The notes under the pieces: model-generated
What the model was told of the DNA's origin: nothing
What the model saw: the letters and a program-made list of their open reading frames with translations, nothing else
Databases searched by the model: none
Source: Pythium myriotylum
Taxonomy: Eukaryota; Oomycota; Peronosporomycetes; Pythiales; Pythiaceae
Direction: 5' to 3'
DNA length: 64,000 nucleotides
NCBI GenBank assembly: GCA_023091665.1
Contig: JALJCQ010000019.1
Span: 62,001-126,000 of the forward strand
Part shown: positions 44,040 through 53,796 of the stretch, in pieces
Layout: every line of letters starts with the position of its first letter
How positions within the stretch are numbered: the first letter of the stretch is position 1
Program-made: the position numbers and the translations under genes

Positions 44040-47000
44040 ATGAGCCCAAGCCCAGCCGACTCTGCCTCCACCGACTTCGCCTCCCCAGCCTTCGCCATGG
44101 ATTCGACCACCCCAGCCCGCATCAACAAGTTCGACGGAACCAACTTCCACACATGGAAGTTCAAGATGCAGATGGTGCTCGAAGAACGCGACGTCTGGGA
44201 AGTTGTCTGTGGAGAGGTCAAACTCGAGCAGTGCCAGACCGACGCGGACCGAGCCCTCTTCAAGAAGAAGTCTCGCAAGGCGCTCGCGATGATCTGTCTC
44301 GCGATGGAAGACTCGCAGCTCCCGCTGGTTCGGTCGGCGAGTGGTGCGCAAGATGCATGGTCAAGACTGGAAGAACACTTCGAGAAGAAGAGCCTTGCCA
44401 ACAAGCTCTTTCTTCGTCGTCGTTTCTTCACGACCATGATGGAAGAAGGTGATGATGTGCTCACGCACATCAACAAGCTCAAGACCCTGGCCGAGCAACT
44501 CGACGCAGTCGGCGCTCCGGTCAGCGAAGACGACTTGGTGATCACGCTTCTCGGCAGTCTCAGCGAGTCGTACCAGTTCCTCATCACGGCGTTGGAGTCG
44601 CGTGTCGACGCGCTCACGTGGGAACTCGTGACGTCTCGGCTGCTCCATGAAGACATGAAGCGCAAGGAGCAAGGTGGCGACGGAGCCACGCTTGGCCAAG
44701 CGTTCATGACAAGTGACGCGAAGCCCAAGGGCCGTGCAGTCAAGAAGACTGGCACGTGCAACTACTGCGGCAAGATCGGTCATTGGGCCGCGGAGTGCCA
44801 CTCGCGTGTCAAGGACAACGGCAACGGCAACGGCAACGGCAACTCCGGCGGCAACGGCAACGGCAACGGCAACGGAAACGGCAACCCTCGGCAACGGTTC
44901 CAGCGAGCGAACCTTGCGCGAGATGAAGACCCCGGCGAGTACCTGTTCTCGGTCGGGAAGACCCAAGGCAAGTCGAGTCAATCCACGGCGTGGTTGGTCG
45001 ACTCGGGTGCGACTCAGCACATGTCGCGAACCAAGCAGTTCATGATGAACTACAAGAAGATTGACCCAGTCGACGTGCATCTGGCCGATGATGGCACGGT
45101 CCAAGCGGTCGGCGTGGGAGACATTCTCATGTCGATGAAGACTCCAAGCGGTGTCAAGAAGGGTTTGCTCACCAACGTGTGGCATATCCCCAAGCTCAGC
45201 CGCAACCTGTTCTCGGTCGGAAGATTCACGGAGGACGTTGCTCCCGTGACGTTCGACAAGGACGGTTGCTTCGTCGTTCTCAAGGGCGCCAAGCGGACCA
45301 TCGGCACTCGTATCGGCAAGGGTCTGTTCAAGCTCAACATGTCTCCAGTGTCGATTGAAGCAGCCCACGCCGCCAGTGCAAGACGAGGTCGCGCCATGTC
45401 CAAGTCGTACCTGTGGCACCTCCGACTCGGTCACATCGGCTTCAGCGGTCTCGAAGCCATCGTCAAGAAGGACCTCGCCGACGGACTCGACATTGGGTCT
45501 GTGCAGGAGTGGGAGGTCTGTGAAGGCTGTGCACTCGGCAAGCTGACTCGCGTCAAGTTCCAGTCGGGCACGACCAAGCGGTCTGCGAATCTGCTTGACG
45601 TCGTGTACAGCGATGTGGCCGGCCCCATGAAGACTCCGACTTTCGGCGGCATGAAGTACTTCGCCACCTTCACCGACGACAAGTCTCGACTGTGCAAGTT
45701 GTACCTCATGCGGTCCAAGGACGAAGTCTACGACAAGTTCGTCGAGTTCGTCAACTGGGCCGAGAACCAAACCGGTCGTCGAGTCAAGGTGCTTCGAACC
45801 GACGGCGGCGGCGAGTACCAGTCGGCCAAGCTTGCCAAGTTCTGTCGCAAGCGTGGCATCGAGCACGACGTCACGCCGCCATACACGCCTCAGTTGAACG
45901 GTGTGGCGGAGCGCATGAACCGAACCATCGGTGAGTGTGGTCGTTGCAAGCTCCACCATGCCAACTTGTCCGACGAGTACTGGGGCGAAGCCGTCATGAC
46001 TGCAGTCGAAGTTCGCAACCGACTTCCGACCCGCGCTCGAGACTTGTACAAGTCGCCGTACGAAGAATGGTACGGGAAGAAGCCCTTGCTCGCCAACTTC
46101 AAGGTGTTCGGCTGCCATGCGTACGTCCACGTGCCCAAGGAGAAGCGGTCGAAGTTCGACGCCCGAGCCATCTTGTGTCGGTTCCTCGGCTACTCGGACC
46201 ACGAGAAAGCGTATCGGTTTGAAGAAATCGCAACCGGCCGGATCGTCATCAGTCGAGACGCGCAGTTCATGGAAGACACGTTCGACGATGGCAAGCGCGA
46301 AGAACCCTGGAGCAAGTCCGTCGAGTTCCGCGACGAGGATGATGATGAAGATCAAGATGAAGCAACCGACAACCAAGATGATGAAGACATGGGTGAGCAG
46401 CCAGCCTCACCAGCACCAAGTCAGCGCAGCTACGAGCGACCGGAGTGGCAACAGGGCCAGCGGTCGCAGCGTCCAGCAGCACCAGCATCGGCCCAGCAGC
46501 CGAATGTCGACTACGCACCAGGGTCCAAGCGCCACTCTCGCACGCACTCGCTCGAGAACCTGGCTGAACCGCCAGTTGAGAAGCGCTACGGACGGGTTGG
46601 TCGCACAAGTGGTGCGACTCCACCACCCACGCAAGGTCCAAGGACATCGCTCGAAGATCTGTCTGCACTGCTCACGTCGATCGAAGAGGAAGGCGTAGAA
46701 GATGAAGATGAAGAAGGCGAAGACGTGCAAGAACAAGGGGGAGAAGATCAAGACCACGAAGAGTTTGCTCTCGTCGTGAATTCAGGGGGAGAGTTGCCGA
46801 CATCGTTCAAGTCGGCGATGGAATCCGACGACGCCAGCAACTGGAAGGAAGCCTGCGACTCCGAGCTCGAGTCGCTCAAGAAGAACGAGACCTGGGACCT
46901 AGTCCCTTTGCCAGCCGGACGCAAGGCCATCACCAGCAAGTGGGTGTTCAAGGTCAAGGAAACCGCCGAAGGACTCGTCGAGCGGTACAAGGCTCGACTC

Positions 47001-47612
47001 GTTGCCAAGGGGTTCCTGCAGAAGTACGGCATCGACTTCGAAGAGACGTTCGCACCCGTCGCCAAGTTCACGTCGATCCGCACCATCCTCAGCATCGCCG
47101 CTCGACACAAGCTCATGATCCATCAGATGGATGTCAAGACGGCGTTCCTGAACGGCAACCTCGACGAAGAAATCTACATGAAGCAGCCCGAAGGCTTCGT
47201 CGACCAGCGCCACCCCGACTACGTGTGCAAGCTCAAGCGCTCGCTCTACGGTCTCAAGCAGTCGCCACGCATGTGGAACCAGACCATCGACGCCTTCATG
47301 CGCAAGGTCGGCTTCACCAAGTGCGAGATGGACCACTGCGTGTACGTCAAGCGGAGCGGCTCAGCGATGATCTTCGTGGTGATCTACGTCGACGACCTCA
47401 TCCTCGCCTGCAACAGCCTCGAGTTGCTCACGGCGACCAAGCGTGCACTCAGCGAACGCTTCGAGATGTCCGACCTCGGCGAACTCAAGTACTGCCTCGG
47501 CATGGAAGTTGATCAAGACCCCAAGTCAGGCGACGTGACCATGCGGCAGACCAAGTTCTTGCAGTCTGTTGAAGATGATGCGCCTCGAACCCAGCGTCAT
47601 CATTCCAGTTGA
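44040..47612 (+). CDS. Unit K polyprotein: Gag-PR-IN-RT without RNase H
   Basis: 1190 residues, one uninterrupted frame from ATG 44040. Gag, zinc knuckle, a 23-residue Asn-Gly tract, DSG protease, HHCC and DD35E integrase, and RT with [10 protein letters not shown] and YVDD, ending TKFLQS at 47566, plus 15 codons read from the LTR. RNase H and polypurine tract are absent. Variants RDEDDDED and DQDHEEF are shared with I and J. An intact frame with LTRs on both sides could be expressed, but the copy cannot complete reverse transcription by itself. Confidence 0.88.
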   Translation: MSPSPADSASTDFASPAFAMDSTTPARINKFDGTNFHTWKFKMQMVLEERDVWEVVCGEVKLEQCQTDADRALFKKKSRKALAMICLAMEDSQLPLVRSASGAQDAWSRLEEHFEKKSLANKLFLRRRFFTTMMEEGDDVLTHINKLKTLAEQLDAVGAPVSEDDLVITLLGSLSESYQFLITALESRVDALTWELVTSRLLHEDMKRKEQGGDGATLGQAFMTSDAKPKGRAVKKTGTCNYCGKIGHWAAECHSRVKDNGNGNGNGNSGGNGNGNGNGNGNPRQRFQRANLARDEDPGEYLFSVGKTQGKSSQSTAWLVDSGATQHMSRTKQFMMNYKKIDPVDVHLADDGTVQAVGVGDILMSMKTPSGVKKGLLTNVWHIPKLSRNLFSVGRFTEDVAPVTFDKDGCFVVLKGAKRTIGTRIGKGLFKLNMSPVSIEAAHAASARRGRAMSKSYLWHLRLGHIGFSGLEAIVKKDLADGLDIGSVQEWEVCEGCALGKLTRVKFQSGTTKRSANLLDVVYSDVAGPMKTPTFGGMKYFATFTDDKSRLCKLYLMRSKDEVYDKFVEFVNWAENQTGRRVKVLRTDGGGEYQSAKLAKFCRKRGIEHDVTPPYTPQLNGVAERMNRTIGECGRCKLHHANLSDEYWGEAVMTAVEVRNRLPTRARDLYKSPYEEWYGKKPLLANFKVFGCHAYVHVPKEKRSKFDARAILCRFLGYSDHEKAYRFEEIATGRIVISRDAQFMEDTFDDGKREEPWSKSVEFRDEDDDEDQDEATDNQDDEDMGEQPASPAPSQRSYERPEWQQGQRSQRPAAPASAQQPNVDYAPGSKRHSRTHSLENLAEPPVEKRYGRVGRTSGATPPPTQGPRTSLEDLSALLTSIEEEGVEDEDEEGEDVQEQGGEDQDHEEFALVVNSGGELPTSFKSAMESDDASNWKEACDSELESLKKNETWDLVPLPAGRKAITSKWVFKVKETAEGLVERYKARLVAKGFLQKYGIDFEETFAPVAKFTSIRTILSIAARHKLMIHQMDVKTAFLNGNLDEEIYMKQPEGFVDQRHPDYVCKLKRSLYGLKQSPRMWNQTIDAFMRKVGFTKCEMDHCVYVKRSGSAMIFVVIYVDDLILACNSLELLTATKRALSERFEMSDLGELKYCLGMEVDQDPKSGDVTMRQTKFLQSVEDDAPRTQRHHSS

Positions 47613-47925
47613 AGCTCGGCAGTTGAAGCTCGGCTGTAGAAGATTCTCCTGCAGAAGATTCTCCGTGGAAGATTCGACATGTGGAAGATTCGACATGTGG
47701 AAGATTCTCCGTCTGGTTCTGGTTTGAATCCAGTGCCACCCATCGACTTCGTTGAAGTATCCACGAAGTCAGTTTATGTTTGCATATGTTTACGATAGGT
47801 AGGACATACATTTGATTATGGTAGCGTAGGACACACACAGACGGCTTAGAGGTAGCAGTAGCGAACTAAGTCCCGATCAATTCACTTTGCATTTTGCATC
47901 CCACCAACCAAGCGACCTTCCAACA
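47567..47925 (+). repeat. LTR between units K and L
   Basis: 359 bp, left junction TTGCAGTC|TGTTGAAG, the same site as at 13718, 17385 and 40496. Confidence 0.96.
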
Positions 47926-47929
47926 GGTT

Positions 47930-50494
47930 ATGAGCCCAAGCCCAGCCGACTCTGCCTCCACCGACTTCGCCTCCCCAGCCTTCGCCATGGATTCGACCAC
48001 CCCAGCCCGCATCAACAAGTTCGACGGAACCAACTTCCACACATGGAAGTTCAAGATGCAGATGGTGCTCGAAGAACGCGACGTCTGGGAAGTTGTCTGT
48101 GGAGAGGTCAAACTCGAGCAGTGCCAGACCGACGCGGACCGAGCCCTCTTCAAGAAGAAGTCTCGCAAGGCGCTCGCGATGATCTGTCTCGCGATGGAAG
48201 ACTCGCAGCTCCCGCTGGTTCGGTCGGCGAGTGGTGCGCAAGATGCATGGTCAAGACTGGAAGAACACTTCGAGAAGAAGAGCCTTGCCAACAAGCTCTT
48301 TCTTCGTCGTCGTTTCTTCACGACCATGATGGAAGAAGGTGATGATGTGCTCACGCACATCAACAAGCTCAAGACCCTGGCCGAGCAACTCGACGCAGTC
48401 GGCGCTCCGGTCAGCGAAGACGACTTGGTGATCACGCTTCTCGGCAGTCTCAGCGAGTCGTACCAGTTCCTCATCACGGCGTTGGAGTCGCGTGTCGACG
48501 CGCTCACGTGGGAACTCGTGACGTCTCGGCTGCTCCATGAAGACATGAAGCGCAAGGAGCAAGGTGGCGACGGAGCCACGCTTGGCCAAGCGTTCATGAC
48601 AAGTGACGCGAAGCCCAAGGGCCGTGCAGTCAAGAAGACTGGCACGTGCAACTACTGCGGCAAGATCGGTCATTGGGCCGCGGAGTGCCACTCGCGTGTC
48701 AAGGACAACGGCAACGGCAACGGCAACGGCAACTCCGGCGGCAACGGCAACGGCAACGGCAACGGAAACGGCAACCCTCGGCAACGGTTCCAGCGAGCGA
48801 ACCTTGCGCGAGATGAAGACCCCGGCGAGTACCTGTTCTCGGTCGGGAAGACCCAAGGCAAGTCGAGTCAATCCACGGCGTGGTTGGTCGACTCGGGTGC
48901 GACTCAGCACATGTCGCGAACCAAGCAGTTCATGATGAACTACAAGAAGATTGACCCAGTCGACGTGCATCTGGCCGATGATGGCACGGTCCAAGCGGTC
49001 GGCGTGGGAGACATTCTCATGTCGATGAAGACTCCAAGCGGTGTCAAGAAGGGTTTGCTCACCAACGTGTGGCATATCCCCAAGCTCAGCCGCAACCTGT
49101 TCTCGGTCGGAAGATTCACGGAGGACGTTGCTCCCGTGACGTTCGACAAGGACGGTTGCTTCGTCGTTCTCAAGGGCGCCAAGCGGACCATCGGCACTCG
49201 TATCGGCAAGGGTCTGTTCAAGCTCAACATGTCTCCAGTGTCGATTGAAGCAGCCCACGCCGCCAGTGCAAGACGAGGTCGCGCCATGTCCAAGTCGTAC
49301 CTGTGGCACCTCCGACTCGGTCACATCGGCTTCAGCGGTCTCGAAGCCATCGTCAAGAAGGACCTCGCCGACGGACTCGACATTGGGTCTGTGCAGGAGT
49401 GGGAGGTCTGTGAAGGCTGTGCACTCGGCAAGCTGACTCGCGTCAAGTTCCAGTCGGGCACGACCAAGCGGTCTGCGAATCTGCTTGACGTCGTGTACAG
49501 CGATGTGGCCGGCCCCATGAAGACTCCGACTTTCGGCGGCATGAAGTACTTCGCCACCTTCACCGACGACAAGTCTCGACTGTGCAAGTTGTACCTCATG
49601 CGGTCCAAGGACGAAGTCTACGACAAGTTCGTCGAGTTCGTCAACTGGGCCGAGAACCAAACCGGTCGTCGAGTCAAGGTGCTTCGAACCGACGGCGGCG
49701 GCGAGTACCAGTCGGCCAAGCTTGCCAAGTTCTGTCGCAAGCGTGGCATCGAGCACGACGTCACGCCGCCATACACGCCTCAGTTGAACGGTGTGGCGGA
49801 GCGCATGAACCGAACCATCGGTGAGTGTGGTCGTTGCAAGCTCCACCATGCCAACTTGTCCGACGAGTACTGGGGCGAAGCCGTCATGACTGCAGTCGAA
49901 GTTCGCAACCGACTTCCGACCCGCGCTCGAGACTTGTACAAGTCGCCGTACGAAGAATGGTACGGGAAGAAGCCCTTGCTCGCCAACTTCAAGGTGTTCG
50001 GCTGCCATGCGTACGTCCACGTGCCCAAGGAGAAGCGGTCGAAGTTCGACGCCCGAGCCATCTTGTGTCGGTTCCTCGGCTACTCGGACCACGAGAAGGC
50101 GTATCGGTTTGAAGAAATCGCAACCGGCCGGATCGTCATCAGTCGAGACGCGCAGTTCATGGAAGACACGTTCGACGATGGCAAGCGCGAAGAACCCTGG
50201 AGCAAGTCCGTCGAGTTCCGCGACGATGAAGATGATGAAGATCAAGATGAAGCAACCGACAACCAAGATGATGAAGACATGGGTGAGCAGCCAGCCTCAC
50301 CAGCACCAAGTCAGCGCAGCTACGAGCGACCGGAGTGGCAACAGGGCCAGCGGTCGCAGCGTCCAGCAGCACCAGCATCGGCCCAGCAGCCGAATGTCGA
50401 CTACGCACCAGGGTCCAAGCGCCACTCTCGCACGCACTCGCTCGAGAACCTGGCTGAACCGCCAGTTGAGAAGCGCTACGGACGGGTTTGTTGA
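47930..50494 (+). CDS. Unit L: Gag-PR-IN protein, terminated by LTR
   Basis: 854 residues from ATG 47930: Gag with RKALA sequence, zinc knuckle, 23-residue Asn-Gly tract, DSG protease, complete DD35E integrase and half of the acidic linker to EKRYGRV, then Cys and stop from the LTR (TGT TGA). No RT or RNase H. Gag differs from M-P, so this is the founder-side flank of the 2947-bp array. It could be translated as it stands; function is unknown. Confidence 0.85.
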   Translation: MSPSPADSASTDFASPAFAMDSTTPARINKFDGTNFHTWKFKMQMVLEERDVWEVVCGEVKLEQCQTDADRALFKKKSRKALAMICLAMEDSQLPLVRSASGAQDAWSRLEEHFEKKSLANKLFLRRRFFTTMMEEGDDVLTHINKLKTLAEQLDAVGAPVSEDDLVITLLGSLSESYQFLITALESRVDALTWELVTSRLLHEDMKRKEQGGDGATLGQAFMTSDAKPKGRAVKKTGTCNYCGKIGHWAAECHSRVKDNGNGNGNGNSGGNGNGNGNGNGNPRQRFQRANLARDEDPGEYLFSVGKTQGKSSQSTAWLVDSGATQHMSRTKQFMMNYKKIDPVDVHLADDGTVQAVGVGDILMSMKTPSGVKKGLLTNVWHIPKLSRNLFSVGRFTEDVAPVTFDKDGCFVVLKGAKRTIGTRIGKGLFKLNMSPVSIEAAHAASARRGRAMSKSYLWHLRLGHIGFSGLEAIVKKDLADGLDIGSVQEWEVCEGCALGKLTRVKFQSGTTKRSANLLDVVYSDVAGPMKTPTFGGMKYFATFTDDKSRLCKLYLMRSKDEVYDKFVEFVNWAENQTGRRVKVLRTDGGGEYQSAKLAKFCRKRGIEHDVTPPYTPQLNGVAERMNRTIGECGRCKLHHANLSDEYWGEAVMTAVEVRNRLPTRARDLYKSPYEEWYGKKPLLANFKVFGCHAYVHVPKEKRSKFDARAILCRFLGYSDHEKAYRFEEIATGRIVISRDAQFMEDTFDDGKREEPWSKSVEFRDDEDDEDQDEATDNQDDEDMGEQPASPAPSQRSYERPEWQQGQRSQRPAAPASAQQPNVDYAPGSKRHSRTHSLENLAEPPVEKRYGRVC

Positions 50495-50845
50495 AGATGA
50501 TGCGCCTCGAACCCAGCGTCATCATTCCAGTTGAAGCTCGGCAGTTGAAGCTCGGCTGTAGAAGATTCTCCTGCAGAAGATTCTCCGTGGAAGATTCTCC
50601 GTGGAAGATTCGACATGTGGAAGATTCTCCGTCTGGTTCTGGTTTGAATCCAGTGCCACCCATCGGCTTCGTTGAAGTATCCACGAAGTCAGTTCATGTT
50701 TGCACATGTTTACGATAGGTAGGACATGCATATGATTACGGTAGCGTAGGACACACACAGACGGCTTAGAGGTAGCAGCAGCGAACTAAGTCCCGATCAA
50801 TTCACTTTGCATTTTGCATCCCACCAACCAAGCGACCTTCCAACA
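50489..50845 (+). repeat. LTR of unit M (variant 357-bp form)
   Basis: 357 bp. The U3 repeat block is rearranged (CCGTGGAAGATTCT twice, one GACATGTGG). There are linked variants: ATCGGCTTCG, AGTTCATGTTTGCACATG, ACATGCATATGATTACGG, GCAGCAGCG. The left flank GGGTT is the likely TSD. Confidence 0.95.
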
Positions 50846-50849
50846 GGTT

Positions 50850-53441
50850 ATGAGCCCAAGCCCAGCCGACTCTGCCTCCACCGACTTCGCCTCCCCAGCC
50901 TTCGCCATGGATTCGACCACCCCAGCCCGCATCAACAAGTTCGACGGAACCAACTTCCACACATGGAAGTTCAAGATGCAGATGGTGCTCGAAGAACGCG
51001 ACGTCTGGGAAGTTGTCTGTGGAGAGGTCAAACTCGAGCAGTGCCAGACCGACGCGGACCGAGCCCTCTTCAAGAAGAAGTCTTGCCTTGCCTTGATGAT
51101 CTGTCTCGCGATGGAAGACTCGCAGCTCCCGCTGGTTCGGTCGGCGAGTGGTGCGCAAGATGCATGGTCAAGACTGGAAGAACACTTCGAGAAGAAGAGC
51201 CTTGCCAACAAGCTCTTTCTTCGTCGTCGTTTCTTCACGACCATGATGGAAGAAGGTGACGATGTGCTCACGCACATCAACAAGCTCAAGACCCTGGCCG
51301 AGCAACTCGACGCAGTCGGCGCTCCGGTCAGCGAAGACGACTTGGTGATCACGCTTCTCGGCAGTCTCAGCGAGTCGTACCAGTTCCTCATCACGGCGTT
51401 GGAGTCGCGTGTCGACGCGCTCACGTGGGAACTCGTGACGTCTCGGCTGCTCCATGAAGACATGAAGCGCAAGGAGCAAGGTGGCGACGGAGCCACGCTT
51501 GGCCAAGCGTTCATGACAAGTGACGCGAAGCCCAAGGGCCGTGCAGTCAAGAAGACTGGCACGTGCAACTACTGCGGCAAGATCGGTCATTGGGCCGCGG
51601 AGTGCCACTCGCGTGTCAAGGACAACGGCAACGGCAACGGCAACGGCAACTCCGGCGGCAACGGCAACGGCAACGGAAACGGCAACTCCGGCGGCAACGG
51701 CAACGGCAACGGAAACGGCAACCCTCGGCAACGGTTCCAGCGAGCGAACCTTGCGCGAGATGAAGACCCCGGCGAGTACCTGTTCTCGGTCGGGAAGACC
51801 CAAGGCAAGTCGAGTCAATCCACGGCGTGGTTGGTCGACTCGGGTGCGACTCAGCACATGTCGCGAACCAAGCAGTTCATGATGAACTACAAGAAGATTG
51901 ACCCAGTCGACGTGCATCTGGCCGATGATGGCACGGTCCAAGCGGTCGGCGTGGGAGACATTCTCATGTCGATGAAGACTCCAAGCGGTGTCAAGAAGGG
52001 TTTGCTCACCAACGTGTGGCATATCCCCAAGCTCAGCCGCAACCTGTTCTCGGTCGGAAGATTCACGGAGGACGTTGCTCCCGTGACGTTCGACAAGGAC
52101 GGTTGCTTCGTCGTTCTCAAGGGCGCCAAGCGGACCATCGGCACTCGTATCGGCAAGGGTCTGTTCAAGCTCAACATGTCTCCAGTGTCGATTGAAGCAG
52201 CCCACGCCGCCAGTGCAAGACGAGGTCGCGCCATGTCCAAGTCGTACCTGTGGCACCTCCGACTCGGTCACATCGGCTTCAGCGGTCTCGAAGCCATCGT
52301 CAAGAAGGACCTCGCCGACGGACTCGACATTGGGTCTGTGCAGGAGTGGGAGGTCTGTGAAGGCTGTGCACTCGGCAAGCTGACTCGCGTCAAGTTCCAG
52401 TCGGGCACGACCAAGCGGTCTGCGAATCTGCTTGACGTCGTGTACAGCGATGTGGCCGGCCCCATGAAGACTCCGACTTTCGGCGGCATGAAGTACTTCG
52501 CCACCTTCACCGACGACAAGTCTCGACTGTGCAAGTTGTACCTCATGCGGTCCAAGGACGAAGTCTACGACAAGTTCGTCGAGTTCGTCAACTGGGCCGA
52601 GAACCAAACCGGTCGTCGAGTCAAGGTGCTTCGAACCGACGGCGGCGGCGAGTACCAGTCGGCCAAGCTTGCCAAGTTCTGTCGCAAGCGTGGCATCGAG
52701 CACGACGTCACGCCGCCATACACGCCTCAGTTGAACGGTGTGGCGGAGCGCATGAACCGAACCATCGGTGAGTGTGGTCGTTGCAAGCTCCACCATGCCA
52801 ACTTGTCCGACGAGTACTGGGGCGAAGCCGTCATGACTGCAGTCGAAGTTCGCAACCGACTTCCGACCCGCGCTCGAGACTTGTACAAGTCGCCGTACGA
52901 AGAATGGTACGGGAAGAAGCCCTTGCTCGCCAACTTCAAGGTGTTCGGCTGCCATGCGTACGTCCACGTGCCCAAGGAGAAGCGGTCGAAGTTCGACGCC
53001 CGAGCCATCTTGTGTCGGTTCCTCGGCTACTCGGACCACGAGAAAGCGTATCGGTTTGAAGAAATCGCAACCGGCCGGATCGTCATCAGTCGAGACGCGC
53101 AGTTCATGGAAGACACGTTCGACGATGGCAAGCGCGAAGAACCCTGGAGCAAGTCCGTCGAGTTCCGCGACGATGAAGATGATGAAGATCAAGATGAAGC
53201 AACCGACAACCAAGATGATGAAGACATGGGTGAGCAGCCAGCCTCACCAGCACCAAGTCAGCGCAGCTACGAGCGACCGGAGTGGCAACAGGGCCAGCGG
53301 TCGCAGCGTCCAGCAGCACCAGCATCGGCCCAGCAGCCGAATGTCGACTACGCACCAGGGTCCAAGCGCCACTCTCGCACGCACTCGCTCGAGAACCTGG
53401 CTGAACCGCCAGTTGAGAAGCGCTACGGACGGGTTTGTTGA
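50850..53441 (+). CDS. Unit M: Gag-PR-IN protein, terminated by LTR
   Basis: 863 residues. Gag carries [10 protein letters not shown] where other copies have [11 protein letters not shown] (51081-51097), and a 33-residue Asn-Gly tract (51624-51722), the longest here. Protease DSG, HHCC and DD35E integrase are complete, ending EKRYGRVC with the stop from the next LTR. No RT or RNase H. It has an LTR with promoter upstream and an LTR downstream. Confidence 0.85.
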   Translation: MSPSPADSASTDFASPAFAMDSTTPARINKFDGTNFHTWKFKMQMVLEERDVWEVVCGEVKLEQCQTDADRALFKKKSCLALMICLAMEDSQLPLVRSASGAQDAWSRLEEHFEKKSLANKLFLRRRFFTTMMEEGDDVLTHINKLKTLAEQLDAVGAPVSEDDLVITLLGSLSESYQFLITALESRVDALTWELVTSRLLHEDMKRKEQGGDGATLGQAFMTSDAKPKGRAVKKTGTCNYCGKIGHWAAECHSRVKDNGNGNGNGNSGGNGNGNGNGNSGGNGNGNGNGNPRQRFQRANLARDEDPGEYLFSVGKTQGKSSQSTAWLVDSGATQHMSRTKQFMMNYKKIDPVDVHLADDGTVQAVGVGDILMSMKTPSGVKKGLLTNVWHIPKLSRNLFSVGRFTEDVAPVTFDKDGCFVVLKGAKRTIGTRIGKGLFKLNMSPVSIEAAHAASARRGRAMSKSYLWHLRLGHIGFSGLEAIVKKDLADGLDIGSVQEWEVCEGCALGKLTRVKFQSGTTKRSANLLDVVYSDVAGPMKTPTFGGMKYFATFTDDKSRLCKLYLMRSKDEVYDKFVEFVNWAENQTGRRVKVLRTDGGGEYQSAKLAKFCRKRGIEHDVTPPYTPQLNGVAERMNRTIGECGRCKLHHANLSDEYWGEAVMTAVEVRNRLPTRARDLYKSPYEEWYGKKPLLANFKVFGCHAYVHVPKEKRSKFDARAILCRFLGYSDHEKAYRFEEIATGRIVISRDAQFMEDTFDDGKREEPWSKSVEFRDDEDDEDQDEATDNQDDEDMGEQPASPAPSQRSYERPEWQQGQRSQRPAAPASAQQPNVDYAPGSKRHSRTHSLENLAEPPVEKRYGRVC

Positions 53442-53792
53442 AGATGATGCGCCTCGAACCCAGCGTCATCATTCCAGTTGAAGCTCGGCAGTTGAAGCTC
53501 GGCTGTAGAAGATTCTCCTGCAGAAGATTCTCCGTGGAAGATTCTCCGTGGAAGATTCGACATGTGGAAGATTCTCCGTCTGGTTCTGGTTTGAATCCAG
53601 TGCCACCCATCGGCTTCGTTGAAGTATCCACGAAGTCAGTTCATGTTTGCACATGTTTACGATAGGTAGGACATGCATATGATTACGGTAGCGTAGGACA
53701 CACACAGACGGCTTAGAGGTAGCAGCAGCGAACTAAGTCCCGATCAATTCACTTTGCATTTTGCATCCCACCAACCAAGCGACCTTCCAACA
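53436..53792 (+). repeat. LTR of unit N
   Basis: 357 bp, same variant form as 50489-50845, at exact 2947-bp spacing. Confidence 0.96.
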
Positions 53793-53796
53793 GGTT

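Noticed and set aside
50488..50718. 76-codon frames inside the LTRs ([10 protein letters not shown]... type)
   Set aside because: Present only because one LTR frame lacks stops; no domain, and altered by the U3 repeat number.
51168..53213. Antisense open frame of about 680 codons opposite PR-IN, repeated in every copy
   Set aside because: It mirrors the sense codons of a GC-rich conserved gene, shows no domain I recognise, and appears wherever the sense gene does. Shadow frame.
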